Below, piece after piece: positions 1 to 10,129 of a stretch of 64,000 nucleotides of DNA (positions are counted from its first letter, which is position 1; each line of letters starts with the position of its first letter). The DNA is from Methylocaldum sp002005105 (GTDB taxonomy: Bacteria > Pseudomonadota > Gammaproteobacteria > Methylococcales > Methylococcaceae): assembly GCF_051027545.1 (NCBI RefSeq), contig NZ_CP194902.1:1922001-1986000 (forward strand), given 5' to 3'. Under the pieces are notes generated by a model. That model searched no databases. It saw only the letters and a program-made list of their open reading frames with translations, and was not told where the DNA came from. A program made the translations under genes and the position numbers.

Positions 1-1
1 T

Positions 2-2149
2 TGTTCGGCACCCGCCGCTTACGAGGCGCGCCACGGGTTCGGGTACAGCCGGTTTACCAGCACCTACGATGGTTTGGATCAGGACGTCGTACTGTTTGCG
101 GCCCGCCACGATCCGGTCAAAATTTTCCGATGGCGTCTGACGAATGGGGGCGCTAGCCGCCGCCGCTTGTCGCTGTTTTCATACCAGCGCTTAATTCTGG
201 GCGGAACGCCGTCCGACAGCAGCCGGTTCGTGATCACCCGCCATGATCCGGAGACGTCGACGCTGTTCGCTATCAATCGCCAAGCCGGAGAGTTTTCCGA
301 CGGCGTCGCCTTCGCGGCGGCGGTAGGGCAGCCGGGTGCCATGTATTTCACCGCCGATCGGGAGAGCTTCATCGGGCGGAACGGCAGCCCGGAAGCCCCC
401 GCGGCTTTGCTCGCACGCGCATCGCTCGATGGACGGAATGGCGCTAATCTCGATCCGTGCGCGGCGCTTCAGCTTCAAATCGACTTGGAACCGGGGCAAA
501 CCTTCGAATGTGCGTTCCTGCTGGGCGAAACCCTCTCCGAGGACGAATCCCGTTCGATCATCGAGCGATACCGGCAAGGAGGCGCCATCGAGAACGCCTT
601 GGCCGAAGCCCAAGGTTTTTGGCGCGATTTTGTCTCCGGAATCCAAATCGAGACGCCGTCTCCCGAGATCGATCTGATGGTCAACGGCTGGCTGGCATAT
701 CAGAACCTGAGCTGCCGGGTCTGGGGGCGCTCCGCGTTTTATCAGTCCGGAGGCGCCTTCGGTTACCGCGATCAGCTTCAGGACGCCTCGGCGCTGATCT
801 ATCTGCGCCCCGAGCTCACTCGAGCCCAGATTCTGCTTCACGCCGCGCATCAGTTTGTCGAGGGAGACGTGCTTCACTGGTGGCATCCCGAACCCCTGGA
901 GCGGGGATTGCGCACCCGATTTTCCGATGATCTGGTCTGGCTGCCATATGTCACGGCGTTTTATATCCGTCACACCGGCGATTGGAGCGTACTGGACGAA
1001 TCCGCGCCGTTTGTGACTGCCCGTTTACTGGCGGAGGGGGAGGACGAGGCTTATCTGAAACCCGACGATGCCGGTCAGGTTGCGGACATCTACGAACATT
1101 GCTGTCGAGTGCTGGACCGCTCCCTGACCCGGGGCGCGCACGGTTTGCCCTTGATGGGCACGGGCGACTGGAACGACGGCATGAACCGGGTGGGCCGCGA
1201 AGGACGCGGCGAGAGCGTGTGGATGGGATTCTTTCTTTACCACGTTCTCGAAGAATTCCTGCCAATCTGCGAGAAGCGCGGCGACCAGGCGCGGATCGAA
1301 GCTTACCGGGCTTATCGAGAGCATCTTTACCAGGCGCTCAATGACGCGGGATGGGACGGCGACTGGTATCGACGCGCCTATTATGACGACGGTACCCCTT
1401 TAGGCACCAAACACGGCGATGAGTGTCGAATCGACGCCTTGGCCCAGGCGTGGGCGGTGATTTCAGGCGCGGCGCCGGCGGAGCGGGCGAATCGAGCTTT
1501 GGATGCGGTCGAGGAGCACCTGATCTCCGATCATAATGGTCTCATTCGTTTATTGACGCCGCCCTTCGTCAACACACCGCATGACCCGGGCTACATCAAG
1601 GGCTATGTGGCCGGCGTGCGCGAAAACGGCGGGCAATACACCCATGCCGCGTGCTGGGTGGTGCGCGCCGTGGCAGAACTCGGCCGGAACGACCGGGCCG
1701 CGCGGCTATTGGAAATGCTCAGCCCGGTGAGCCACGCGCGGACGCAGGAACAAACCGATGTTTACCGGGTCGAGCCCTACGTAGTCGCCGCCGACGTTTA
1801 CGGCGAACCGCCGCATGTGGGCCGCGGCGGTTGGACGTGGTACACGGGGTCCGCGGGCTGGATGTACCGTGTCGCCTTGGAATCGATTTTGGGATTTCGG
1901 GTGAAGGAGGGCGCTTTCATCGAGCTCAAACCCTGTATACCGGCCGAGTGGCCGGAGTTTGTGATCCGCTATCGGCATCCGGGCAATCCGACGCGCTATA
2001 CGATCAGGGTAACGAATCCGAATAAAACGCCTCGGCGTGTTCTCAGTGCGGATCTGGACGGACGGCCGGTGCCGGTCGAACGGGAAACGGCACGAATTCC
2101 TTTGCTATCGGACGGGCGGTCTCACGACGTTGTCGTGATCTTAGGCTAA
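2..2149 (+). CDS. Cyclic beta-1,2-glucan synthase-like GH94 protein, C-terminal part (5' end outside window)
   Basis: The reading frame is open from base 2, and the residues before the first possible start (AYEARHGFGYSRFTSTYDGL) are typical glycoside-phosphorylase-type sequence, so the gene begins upstream of the window. The GH94 signature GDWNDGMN lies near base 1165 and includes the presumed catalytic Asp. The tail contains PPHVGRGGWTWYTGSAGWMYR-like sequence, split here as PPHVGRGGWTWY and TGSAGWMYR, which is characteristic of the NdvB/cyclic glucan synthase branch rather than of soluble cellobiose phosphorylase. In that family the GH94 domain trims or controls the length of beta-1,2-glucan made by a membrane GT84 domain. 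The GT84 part would be upstream and cannot be seen, so a stand-alone phosphorylase remains possible. It converges with the next gene and overlaps it by 9 bp. Confidence 0.8.
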   Translation, partial: CSAPAAYEARHGFGYSRFTSTYDGLDQDVVLFAARHDPVKIFRWRLTNGGASRRRLSLFSYQRLILGGTPSDSSRFVITRHDPETSTLFAINRQAGEFSDGVAFAAAVGQPGAMYFTADRESFIGRNGSPEAPAALLARASLDGRNGANLDPCAALQLQIDLEPGQTFECAFLLGETLSEDESRSIIERYRQGGAIENALAEAQGFWRDFVSGIQIETPSPEIDLMVNGWLAYQNLSCRVWGRSAFYQSGGAFGYRDQLQDASALIYLRPELTRAQILLHAAHQFVEGDVLHWWHPEPLERGLRTRFSDDLVWLPYVTAFYIRHTGDWSVLDESAPFVTARLLAEGEDEAYLKPDDAGQVADIYEHCCRVLDRSLTRGAHGLPLMGTGDWNDGMNRVGREGRGESVWMGFFLYHVLEEFLPICEKRGDQARIEAYRAYREHLYQALNDAGWDGDWYRRAYYDDGTPLGTKHGDECRIDALAQAWAVISGAAPAERANRALDAVEEHLISDHNGLIRLLTPPFVNTPHDPGYIKGYVAGVRENGGQYTHAACWVVRAVAELGRNDRAARLLEMLSPVSHARTQEQTDVYRVEPYVVAADVYGEPPHVGRGGWTWYTGSAGWMYRVALESILGFRVKEGAFIELKPCIPAEWPEFVIRYRHPGNPTRYTIRVTNPNKTPRRVLSADLDGRPVPVERETARIPLLSDGRSHDVVVILG

Positions 2150-2773
2150 TGCCTGCGCCAGGCTGCGAATCAGGCATATGGCGGTTTCCTCGACGGTGCG
2201 GCCGAACGCGATGACGCCGTCTTCATGGCCACCCATGGCGATGACCGGGCTTTTCGAAGTTCGAACCAGAAACCCGACCTCATGGGCCATCTCCGGCGTG
2301 CCGTAACCGACTTGCCGGTCAGTCACGGGAATGGCCAAGGCTTCGGCCTTTTCCCATAATTCGGGCGAGTGGACATGCAGTACGCAATCGATCCCGCTTC
2401 CGCTTTGGTAAACCGCAGCATGGGTCAGGGCTTCGGAAGAGGGCGCTATCGGTCCTTCGGCGATGATGAGGTTTTGTTCCAGATCGAATCCGGTGACGAG
2501 ACAGTAATGTTCGCTAGTGAGCTTGGGCTTGCCGCCGGTCTGCGTTCCGCTGATAAGGAAGGCGGTTTCACCGCGGCGAAGGCTGACGTTGCCGTAGGCC
2601 AGGCCGTCATACCGACGAGAGTCCTGCCCGGTGAGTCCGAGACGATAGAGGATGGTCCGCCAGGCATTCAGTTCGGCGACGATTTCCGAATCTACCGGCG
2701 GAGCCGTCGTGTAATCGAGGCGATACTTGACGACGCCTTCTCTGTCCTGTTTCTGATCCATCTTTAAATCCAT
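2141..2773 (-). CDS. Class II aldolase/adducin-fold protein
   Basis: This 210-residue protein is of usual length for class II aldolases. The metal-binding HVHSP motif lies near residue 125 and a further GGHEDGV histidine near residue 175, matching the Zn-site pattern of fuculose-phosphate aldolases and related dehydratases. The N-terminal TAYGNVS-like segment (LAYGNVSLR) matches the usual phosphate-binding SGNxS region. The substrate cannot be assigned from sequence. No sugar-catabolic partner is adjacent; the gene stands alone, convergent with the GH94 gene. Confidence 0.75.
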   Translation of the reverse strand: MDLKMDQKQDREGVVKYRLDYTTAPPVDSEIVAELNAWRTILYRLGLTGQDSRRYDGLAYGNVSLRRGETAFLISGTQTGGKPKLTSEHYCLVTGFDLEQNLIIAEGPIAPSSEALTHAAVYQSGSGIDCVLHVHSPELWEKAEALAIPVTDRQVGYGTPEMAHEVGFLVRTSKSPVIAMGGHEDGVIAFGRTVEETAICLIRSLAQALA

Positions 2774-2977
2774 AGCCTTGGCCGAACATATTTATTACTA
2801 CAGGCCGGACGAAAAAGCGAAAAACGGCAAAATCCGCTATGCGTCCAAAGAACGAACAGATGAAAAAATATTCGCGCGTTTTATAATAGAAAGCTTGCAT
2901 CCGATCGGCGGGGCGAGTTTTTGGATCGAATCTTGAAGGGAAGCGGGACCGAGCCGGAAATTCCTCGGCAAACGGAG

Positions 2978-2983
2978 TATAAT
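2978..2983 (+). promoter_or_regulatory. Likely -10 box for tRNA-Leu
   Basis: A perfect TATAAT lies 17 bases before the tRNA-Leu 5' end, the right distance for a start just upstream of the mature tRNA. The -35 region at about 2955-2960 (cggaaa) is a poor match. Confidence 0.5.
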
Positions 2984-3000
2984 CCGGGCAGATTTTATGT

Positions 3001-3085
<85 letters not shown>

Positions 3086-3236
3086 AATGTTCAGTAAGCA
3101 CCAAGAAGCCAAGCTTCCTAGCATAAATATCCGATTACGGATATCAGAGTTCGGCGCATCAGCCAGCAATTTAGGCGATTGTGCTTTTCGAGCCAGTCCC
3201 TCCGATACTTTTTTCCATTCTTGAGGTAACAGCGAC

Positions 3237-4559
3237 ATGCAAGTTTCTGTCGAAACGACATCTGAATTGAGCCGGAAAATGACCGTACAGGTGCCGGAAG
3301 AAGAGATCCAGGAAAAAATAGCCTCACGCCTCAAAACTTTGGCGAACAAGGTCAAGATCGACGGTTTCCGTCCCGGCAAAGTGCCTCAAAGTCTGGTAAA
3401 AAAGCGCTATGGACAGCAGGTCCGGGAGGAGGTCCTTTCGGATCTGATCCAATCGAGCTTTTATGAAGCCGTCCGGGAGGAGAGGCTCAAACCAGCGGGA
3501 GTGCCGCAGATCACCGCTCGCCGAGTCGACGAGGGCAGTGGGCTGGAATATGAAGCGAGCTTCGAAGTGATGCCGGAGTTCGTGCTGATGCCGTTGGAGA
3601 CATTGGAGGTCAAGCGGTTCGTTTCGGAAGTGACCGAGCCGGATATCGATGCCATGATCGAACGTCTCAGAGAGCAGCGGAAGAGCTGGCAAGAGGTCGA
3701 GCGCGCGGCGGCAACGGGGGATCGTGTTACGATCGCCTTTGAAGGCAAGATCGGCGATGAGTCGTTTACCGACGGAAAAGTTGAGAATCTGCCCGTTGTC
3801 CTGGGCACGAACCAAATGATTCCAGGATTCGAAGATAAGTTGGTCGGCGCAGTGGCCGGGTCGACGCTCGAATTCGAATTGCCGTTTCCGGCCGACTACC
3901 CCAACCAAAAGCTGGCCGGCAACACGGCGCAATTTGCCATCGAGCCGCTGAAAGTCGAAGAAAGCTTATTGCCCGAGGTGGACGCGGAATTCGCAAAATC
4001 CTACGGCATCGAGGAAGGTGGCGTGGAAGCTTTCCGCAGCGATATCCGCGCTAACATGGAGCGCGAGATGAAGCGGGCGCTGCAGACGAGAACGAAATCC
4101 TCGGTGATGGATGCTCTGTTCGCCAAGAATGCGATTGCTCTGCCCAACGCCTTAATCCAAGATGAGCTTGAGCATTTGTTGGCGCCCTACCGGCAAGCGG
4201 CCCAGAAAAGGCGGCAGGATCTCGATGAAGCCAAGCTGAAGGAGCAGCTAGAGCCAGTGGCGAGACGAAGAGTCGCCTTGGCGCTGATCCTCGGGAAGAT
4301 CATTGAAACTAATAATCTTGTCGTGGATCAAAAGCGGGTGCGTTCGACCGTCGACGAACTGGCCGCGAGTTATGAGAGCCCGGAAGACGTGGTGCGCTGG
4401 TACTACGCCGAGCCGGAGCGGCTTCGCGAAGTGGAAAACGTGGTCATGGAGGATCAGGTGGTGGATTTGGTATTGGACAAGGCAAAGGTGACCGAGGAAA
4501 AGATCGCGTTTCAAGAGTTGATGCAGCAGGTTACCGGCAGTTCCTCACAAGCGGCGTAA
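3237..4559 (+). CDS. tig: Trigger factor (ribosome-associated chaperone)
   Basis: A 440-residue protein, the usual length for trigger factor. The N-terminal ribosome-binding domain carries the signature GFRPGKVP near residue 44, which docks on ribosomal protein L23. A FKBP-type PPIase domain follows (about residues 155-240: VTIAFEGKIGDESF, VVLGTNQMIPGFEDKLVG), then the helical chaperone arms. It binds nascent chains in the cytoplasm. It is followed by clpP after 19 bp, as in most Gammaproteobacteria. Confidence 0.97.
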   Translation: MQVSVETTSELSRKMTVQVPEEEIQEKIASRLKTLANKVKIDGFRPGKVPQSLVKKRYGQQVREEVLSDLIQSSFYEAVREERLKPAGVPQITARRVDEGSGLEYEASFEVMPEFVLMPLETLEVKRFVSEVTEPDIDAMIERLREQRKSWQEVERAAATGDRVTIAFEGKIGDESFTDGKVENLPVVLGTNQMIPGFEDKLVGAVAGSTLEFELPFPADYPNQKLAGNTAQFAIEPLKVEESLLPEVDAEFAKSYGIEEGGVEAFRSDIRANMEREMKRALQTRTKSSVMDALFAKNAIALPNALIQDELEHLLAPYRQAAQKRRQDLDEAKLKEQLEPVARRRVALALILGKIIETNNLVVDQKRVRSTVDELAASYESPEDVVRWYYAEPERLREVENVVMEDQVVDLVLDKAKVTEEKIAFQELMQQVTGSSSQAA

Positions 4560-4578
4560 CTTTAACCCGAGAGATCTC

Positions 4579-5223
4579 ATGATGTTTACCGGCGATTTTG
4601 ATAAAACCGTCAATACTCGGGCGACGGGGTTGGTGCCCGTCGTAATCGAGCAGTCGGCGCGTGGCGAACGGGCGTTCGATATCTATTCCCGCTTGCTCAA
4701 GGAGCGGGTGGTTTTTCTGGTTGGGCAGGTCGAAGACTACATGGCCAACCTGATCATCGCTCAACTGCTCTTTCTGGAATCGGAAAATCCGGACAAGGAC
4801 ATCCATCTTTATATCAATTCTCCCGGCGGCATAGTCACCTCGGGACTGGCGATTTACGATACCATGCAGTTCATCAAACCCGACGTCAGCACCCTGTGCA
4901 TCGGTCAGGCGGCTAGCATGGGAGCGTTGCTTCTGGCGGGCGGCGCGCCCGGCAAGAGATATTGTCTGCCCCATTCGCGAGTCATGATCCATCAGCCTTT
5001 GGGCGGCTTCCAGGGACAGGCCAGCGACATTGACATTCATGCCCGCGAAATTCTCGCGACCCGCGACAGACTGAATCGAATATTGGCGAAACATACAGGT
5101 CAGCCGTTGGAACGAATTCAAGTCGATACCGATCGTGATAATTTCATGAGTGGAGAAGACGCAGCGCAATATGGTCTAATCGACAAGGTGCTCGCTAGCC
5201 GAGAACCGGGTTCTAGCGGTTAA
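4579..5223 (+). CDS. clpP: ATP-dependent Clp protease proteolytic subunit
   Basis: A 214-residue serine peptidase with the complete triad Ser113 (GQAASMGA), His138 (SRVMIHQP) and Asp187 (DTDRDNFM); numbering is shifted by two from the E. coli precursor. The short N-terminal extension is consistent with a processed propeptide. It forms the tetradecameric chamber used by ClpX, which is encoded next. Confidence 0.97.
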   Translation: MMFTGDFDKTVNTRATGLVPVVIEQSARGERAFDIYSRLLKERVVFLVGQVEDYMANLIIAQLLFLESENPDKDIHLYINSPGGIVTSGLAIYDTMQFIKPDVSTLCIGQAASMGALLLAGGAPGKRYCLPHSRVMIHQPLGGFQGQASDIDIHAREILATRDRLNRILAKHTGQPLERIQVDTDRDNFMSGEDAAQYGLIDKVLASREPGSSG

Positions 5224-5324
5224 ACGCATTGGAATTCGAGTTCGAAGGACTAGTGGACGTATGCCGGTAGCGGTTGGTTCGCGTAGGTTGCTACAACAGT
5301 CATCTGACGAATAAGAGGTTTGCG

Positions 5325-6605
5325 ATGAGTGATGATAAGCACGGCAAAGACGGGGGCGGGAAACTTCTTTACTGCTCGTTTTGCGGAAAAAGCCAGCATG
5401 AGGTCAGAAAGCTCATTGCCGGTCCGGCTGTGTTCGTCTGTGACGAATGTGTCGAGTTGTGCAACGATATTATTCGCGAGGAGCTTCAGGAAAATGTTGC
5501 CGCTAGCGTAGATAAGTTGCCCAAACCGAAAGAGATCAAGGCCGTACTCGACGAGTATGTCATTGGCCAGGAGAAAGCCAAGAGGATCTTGTCGGTTGCG
5601 GTCTACAACCACTATAAGCGGCTCCGGGTGCATAACCACCTGAAGAAGAACGATGTCGAACTGGCCAAGAGCAATATCCTCTTGATCGGCCCAACCGGAT
5701 CGGGAAAGACCTTGCTTGCCGAGACGCTCGCCCGGCTGTTGGACGTGCCGTTCACGATCGCCGACGCGACGACGCTGACCGAGGCGGGTTACGTCGGGGA
5801 AGATGTCGAAAACATCATCCAAAAGATCTTGCAGAAATGCGATTACGACGTGGAGAAGGCCGAGTCCGGTATCGTCTATATCGACGAGATCGATAAGATT
5901 TCCCGTAAGTCGGATAATCCCTCGATCACCCGCGACGTGTCCGGTGAAGGTGTGCAGCAGGCTCTGCTGAAGTTGATCGAGGGCACTGTGGCCTCGGTAC
6001 CGCCACAAGGCGGACGCAAACACCCTCAGCAAGAATTTTTGCAGGTCAATACGGCGAATATCCTCTTCATCTGCGGCGGAGCGTTCGCCGGACTGGAAAA
6101 AATCATTCGTTCACGCTCCGAAAAGGGCGGCATCGGTTTTTCCGCGGAGGTCAAGACCAAGGACGAACGCCGCAATGTCGGCGAAGTTTTGGCGGACGTG
6201 GAGGCGGAGGACCTGATCAAATACGGCCTGATTCCGGAGTTTGTCGGTCGTTTGCCGGTGGTGGCGACTCTGGAAGAATTGGATGAGCAGGCATTGGTTC
6301 AAATTCTGACCGAACCGAAAAATGCTCTGGTCAAACAATACAAGAAGTTGTTCGAGATGGAGGGTTGCGATCTGGAGATTCGCGAGGACGCCTTGCGGGT
6401 GATCGCGCGAAGGGCAATGGAACGGAAAACCGGCGCACGCGGTCTGCGAACGATTCTCGAACACGTGTTGCTGGATACGATGTACGAATTGCCTTCCGCC
6501 GAACATGTTTCCAAAGTTGTGATCGATGAAAAGGTTATTCGCGGCGAATCGGACCCGTATCTGATTTATCAAACCGAAGAAAAGCACTGCGCTTCGGTAG
6601 AGTGA
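5325..6605 (+). CDS. clpX: ClpX unfoldase, ATP-binding subunit of ClpXP
   Basis: The start is placed at ATG 5325 (MSDDKHGKD), 7 bases after AAGAGG; a longer in-frame ORF from 5274 lacks family similarity. Features in order are an N-terminal C4 zinc domain (CSFC near residue 15 and CDEC near residue 39), Walker A GPTGSGKT near residue 125, Walker B VYIDEID near 185, and the C-terminal small domain. It has 426 residues, normal for ClpX. It unfolds ssrA-tagged and other substrates and feeds them to ClpP. Confidence 0.97.
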   Translation: MSDDKHGKDGGGKLLYCSFCGKSQHEVRKLIAGPAVFVCDECVELCNDIIREELQENVAASVDKLPKPKEIKAVLDEYVIGQEKAKRILSVAVYNHYKRLRVHNHLKKNDVELAKSNILLIGPTGSGKTLLAETLARLLDVPFTIADATTLTEAGYVGEDVENIIQKILQKCDYDVEKAESGIVYIDEIDKISRKSDNPSITRDVSGEGVQQALLKLIEGTVASVPPQGGRKHPQQEFLQVNTANILFICGGAFAGLEKIIRSRSEKGGIGFSAEVKTKDERRNVGEVLADVEAEDLIKYGLIPEFVGRLPVVATLEELDEQALVQILTEPKNALVKQYKKLFEMEGCDLEIREDALRVIARRAMERKTGARGLRTILEHVLLDTMYELPSAEHVSKVVIDEKVIRGESDPYLIYQTEEKHCASVE

Positions 6606-7117
6606 AATATCTTTCGAGTGCTATCGATGCCTTGCGGCGAGCGGGCGTCGGTAGCCGATTCAGGGTTTTGTTATGCGGCCAATTTTCAGATCTTGATCGA
6701 TGGCCGAACTTCACTGTCTGACTAATGGCTGATAGCTTCTCAGTCTTAAAGCTCGTTAGGGCAGCCTTCAAGTTGAATTTGCGTTCTTGCTCGCCTGTCG
6801 GCACAAACACCTGTTTGCATTCACTGATCCTAATGGTAGCGGTCGCTTATTTCAGCGCGTAAGCATCACCGCGCATTGATCTACGCATTTTGTATAGAAA
6901 ATCGTTCGGATTCGGGAATCTCGACGATACATTCGCATCTAAGTAGTTTTTCGTACTTACCCGGACGGGATCGCAGAATTTTTGCTGATCTCTTCATCTG
7001 AAGTTTTTGGCCAAATCAAATAGTCCCCGATTTTATCGGGCTTAGTCTTGTTTTTTGCCCGAAGCTTACCTATATACTCAGTAACAACGCGTACTCACTA
7101 ATATCCATGGGTGGCTA
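6606..7117. other. Gene-free spacer between clpX and lon
   Basis: About 510 bases with no convincing ORF in either strand. It contains a small hairpin (CCCGAttttATCGGG near 7026-7040) that could be a weak terminator for clpX, and a TATACT at 7073-7078 that could be a -10 box for lon. No clear sigma-32 pair (CTTGAAA / CCCCAT) was seen, although lon is often heat-induced. Confidence 0.5.
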
Positions 7118-9544
7118 ATGGAAAATACCTCGCTTGAAAATCGTGCAAAGCCGGAAAAGATGGTACCGGTGCTTCCCTTACGGGACGTCGTAGTCTATCC
7201 CCACATGGTCATACCGCTCTTCGTCGGCAGAGAGAAGTCGATTCTGGCCCTAGACTCTGCCATGCGGGACAACAAACAAATCTTGCTCGTAGCGCAGAAA
7301 GAAGCCGAACTGGATGATCCCAGCTTCGATGACCTGTACCAGATCGGCACTTTATCTAACATCCTGCAATTGCTGAAGCTTCCGGACGGCACTGTGAAAG
7401 TGCTCGTCGAGGGTAGCGAGCGCTGCAAGGTCGATAAGTACCGTGTCGCCGACAAGCACTACGTAGCCGTAGTTTCGCCGCAGCTGGACGAGATCAACAT
7501 CACCGATCAAGAAATCGATGTGTTGATGCGCACCGCCATCAACACCTTCGATCATTACGTCAAGCTCAATAAGCGGATACCGCCCGAAGTGTTGAATTCG
7601 CTTGCCGGCATCGACGACCCGAGCCGGTTGGCGGATACCATCGCCGCACATATGACCATCAAAATCGAAGACAAGCAGTCGATTCTGGAGATGAGCGATG
7701 TGACGGCCAGGTTGGAGCGTTTGATGACGCTCATGGAAGGCGAGGTGGATATGCTGGAGATGGAGAAGCGTATCCGCGGGCGGGTCAAGCAGCAGATGGA
7801 AAAAAATCAGCGCGAGTATTACTTGAACGAGCAAATGAAGGCCATCCAGAAGGAGTTGGGGGAAATGGACGATGTGCCGAACGAATTCGAGGAGCTATCG
7901 CGCAAAATCGAAAAGGCCGGCATGCCTGAGGCGGCTCGTACCAAAGCCGAGACGGAGTTGAACAAGCTCAAGTTGATGTCGCCGATGTCTGCCGAGGCTA
8001 CGGTAGTCAGGAATTACGTCGACTGGATGGTCAACATGCCGTGGAAGAAGCGCACCAAGATCAGTCACGACTTGCAGCGTGCCGAAGAAATTTTAGAAAC
8101 CGAGCACTACGGTTTGGAGAAAGTCAAAGAGCGTATCCTCGAGTATCTGGCCGTTCAGCAGCGCGTCAAGAAACTAAAAGGCCCAATATTGTGCTTGGTT
8201 GGACCGCCCGGTGTGGGCAAGACTTCGCTCGGTCAGTCGATTGCTCGAGCGACCAACCGGAAGTACGTTCGCATGGCCTTGGGCGGGGTTCGTGACGAGG
8301 CCGAAATTCGCGGCCATCGCAGAACTTACATTGGCTCGATGCCGGGTAAAATCCTGCAGAACCTTTCCAAGGTAAAGACCCGCAATCCGATGTTCATGCT
8401 CGACGAGATCGACAAGATGGCGATGGATTTCCGCGGTGATCCTGCTGCCGCATTGTTGGAAGTTTTGGACCCGGAGCAGAACCATACTTTCAACGATCAT
8501 TACTTGGAGGTCGATTTCGATTTGTCCGAAGTAATGTTCATTGCAACGGCGAACACTTTGAATATCCCGGCGCCGCTTCTGGACCGCATGGAAGTGATCC
8601 GCATCGCTGGCTACACCGAGGATGAGAAAGTCAATATCGCCATGCGCTATCTGATTCCAAAGCAGGTCAAGAACAACGGGCTTAAGGACAGCGAAATTCA
8701 TATCACCGAATCGGCGGTTCGAGATATTATCCGCTTCTATACTCGAGAAGCCGGTGTTCGTAGCCTTGAGCGCGAAATAGCCAAGATTTGCCGCAAGGTC
8801 GTCAAGAGCTTGGTCCTCAAACCGAGCACCAAGAAACTGAACGTGACTCATCGTAACGTGGATGACTTTTTGGGCGTCAGGCGTTATCGCTACGGACGAG
8901 CCGAGGAGAAGGACCAGGTCGGGCAGGTTACCGGCCTGGCCTGGACCGAGGTGGGAGGCGAGCTTCTTACCATCGAATCGGTCGTTATGCCCGGAACCGG
9001 CAAGCAAACCTATACCGGAAAACTCGGCGAGGTCATGCAGGAGTCGATACAAACCGCTGTCACGGTAGCCCGGAGCCGAGCAGAAACGCTGGGTATCGAT
9101 CCGGCGTTTTATCAGAAGCACGATGTGCATATACACGTGCCGGAAGGGGCCACGCCCAAAGACGGTCCCAGCGCCGGTATCGGTATGTGCACGGCTTTGG
9201 TTTCCGCATTGACTCAAATCCCTGTGAGATCGGACGTTGCCATGACGGGCGAGATCACGCTTCGCGGGGAGGTTTTGCCCATCGGAGGGCTAAAGGAGAA
9301 ACTGTTGGCGGCGCATCGGGGCGGTATTTCGACCGTCTTGATTCCGCAGGAAAACGAGAAGGACTTGGCTGAGATTCCAAAGAACATTAAGCAGGATCTC
9401 AAAATCGTCGCGGTTCGCTCTATCGATCAAGTCCTCGAGACCGCACTAAAACACATGCCGGAACCGTTGAAACCGCCGGTTACTCCCGAATCCGAGGGTG
9501 TGACTAAATCGACGGGTACGGCAGGCATGATCGTTGCTCATTAG
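7118..9544 (+). CDS. lon: Lon ATP-dependent protease
   Basis: An 808-residue LonA protein. The N-terminal LAN substrate-binding domain begins VPVLPLRDVVVYPHMVIPLF. The AAA+ module has Walker A GPPGVGKTS near residue 363 and Walker B FMLDEIDK near 428. The C-terminal protease domain has the catalytic Ser in DGPSAGIGM near residue 686 and the Lys in GGLKEKLLAA near 729. It degrades misfolded and short-lived regulatory proteins, including many antitoxins, which is relevant to the addiction modules in this window. Synteny with clpX and hupB is conserved. Confidence 0.97.
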   Translation: MENTSLENRAKPEKMVPVLPLRDVVVYPHMVIPLFVGREKSILALDSAMRDNKQILLVAQKEAELDDPSFDDLYQIGTLSNILQLLKLPDGTVKVLVEGSERCKVDKYRVADKHYVAVVSPQLDEINITDQEIDVLMRTAINTFDHYVKLNKRIPPEVLNSLAGIDDPSRLADTIAAHMTIKIEDKQSILEMSDVTARLERLMTLMEGEVDMLEMEKRIRGRVKQQMEKNQREYYLNEQMKAIQKELGEMDDVPNEFEELSRKIEKAGMPEAARTKAETELNKLKLMSPMSAEATVVRNYVDWMVNMPWKKRTKISHDLQRAEEILETEHYGLEKVKERILEYLAVQQRVKKLKGPILCLVGPPGVGKTSLGQSIARATNRKYVRMALGGVRDEAEIRGHRRTYIGSMPGKILQNLSKVKTRNPMFMLDEIDKMAMDFRGDPAAALLEVLDPEQNHTFNDHYLEVDFDLSEVMFIATANTLNIPAPLLDRMEVIRIAGYTEDEKVNIAMRYLIPKQVKNNGLKDSEIHITESAVRDIIRFYTREAGVRSLEREIAKICRKVVKSLVLKPSTKKLNVTHRNVDDFLGVRRYRYGRAEEKDQVGQVTGLAWTEVGGELLTIESVVMPGTGKQTYTGKLGEVMQESIQTAVTVARSRAETLGIDPAFYQKHDVHIHVPEGATPKDGPSAGIGMCTALVSALTQIPVRSDVAMTGEITLRGEVLPIGGLKEKLLAAHRGGISTVLIPQENEKDLAEIPKNIKQDLKIVAVRSIDQVLETALKHMPEPLKPPVTPESEGVTKSTGTAGMIVAH

Positions 9545-9629
9545 TCCTAATTGGAGGGAGTTGCTTTTTGCGTGTTCAGAGAAATGCGACGGATCGCTAA
9601 AATTCGCTGAATCCCAGACGCTATGCGGC

Positions 9630-9659
9630 TTGACAGTGCTTTTTGTCTACTGCTACATT
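9630..9659 (+). promoter_or_regulatory. Likely sigma-70 promoter of hupB
   Basis: TTGACA at 9630-9635 and an extended -10, TGCTACATT, with hexamer TACATT at 9654-9659 are separated by 18 bases. This is the best promoter match in the lon-hupB gap and leaves an untranslated leader of about 100 bases. Confidence 0.6.
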
Positions 9660-9763
9660 TCGGCCGGCGAGTTCACGCGTAGCCAACAGCATATAGGAAT
9701 GGACGAAGTCTTGCGGCCATGTGAAGAACTTAGATTCAACATCATCGATCAAAGGGGGAAAGA

Positions 9764-10036
9764 ATGAATAAAGCGGAACTAATTGATGCGATCGCTAAGT
9801 CGGCGGACCTGACGAAGGCCGATGCCGGGCGCGCACTCGACGGTATGATTGACGCTATCACGATAGCTTTAAAAAACGGCGAAACCGTTTCACTCGTGGG
9901 TTTTGGTTCCTTTGGGGTTAAAGAGCGTGCCGAGCGTCAAGGCCGTAATCCGCAGACGGGAAACACGATTACCATCAAAGCTGCAAAAATTCCCTCATTC
10001 AAGGCTGGTAAAGCACTTAAAGATGCTGTAAGCTAG
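9764..10036 (+). CDS. hupB: DNA-binding protein HU (beta type)
   Basis: A 90-residue HU/IHF-family protein starting MNKAELIDAIAKSADLTKADA. The DNA-binding arm is conserved (GFGSFGVKERAERQGRNPQTG, interrupted here only by normal substitutions). Position immediately after lon is conserved in Gammaproteobacteria. The RBS (AAGGGGGAAAG) is strong. It bends and compacts DNA as a dimer. Confidence 0.96.
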   Translation: MNKAELIDAIAKSADLTKADAGRALDGMIDAITIALKNGETVSLVGFGSFGVKERAERQGRNPQTGNTITIKAAKIPSFKAGKALKDAVS

Positions 10037-10047
10037 TCGACTCTTTA

Positions 10048-10123
10048 GGGTGCTTAGCTCAGCTGGGAGAGCATCGCCCTTACAAGGCGAGGGTCGTAGG
10101 TTCGATCCCTACAGCACCCACCA
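10048..10123 (+). tRNA. tRNA-Val (anticodon TAC)
   Basis: The acceptor stem GGGTGCT/AGCACCC pairs; the anticodon stem TCGCC/GGCGA holds loop CTTACAA with anticodon TAC. The T-loop GTTCGATCC is canonical and CCA is encoded. It is 11 bases after hupB. Confidence 0.96.
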
Positions 10124-10129
10124 TAAATT

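Noticed and set aside
191..973. 260-codon ORF opposite the GH94 gene and similar long antisense ORFs
   Set aside because: They are shadows of GC-rich coding sequence; the + strand frame carries the conserved GH94 motifs.
7020..7080. Heat-shock (sigma-32) promoter of lon
   Set aside because: No CTTGAAA/CCCCAT pair with proper spacing was found; only a generic -10-like TATACT.
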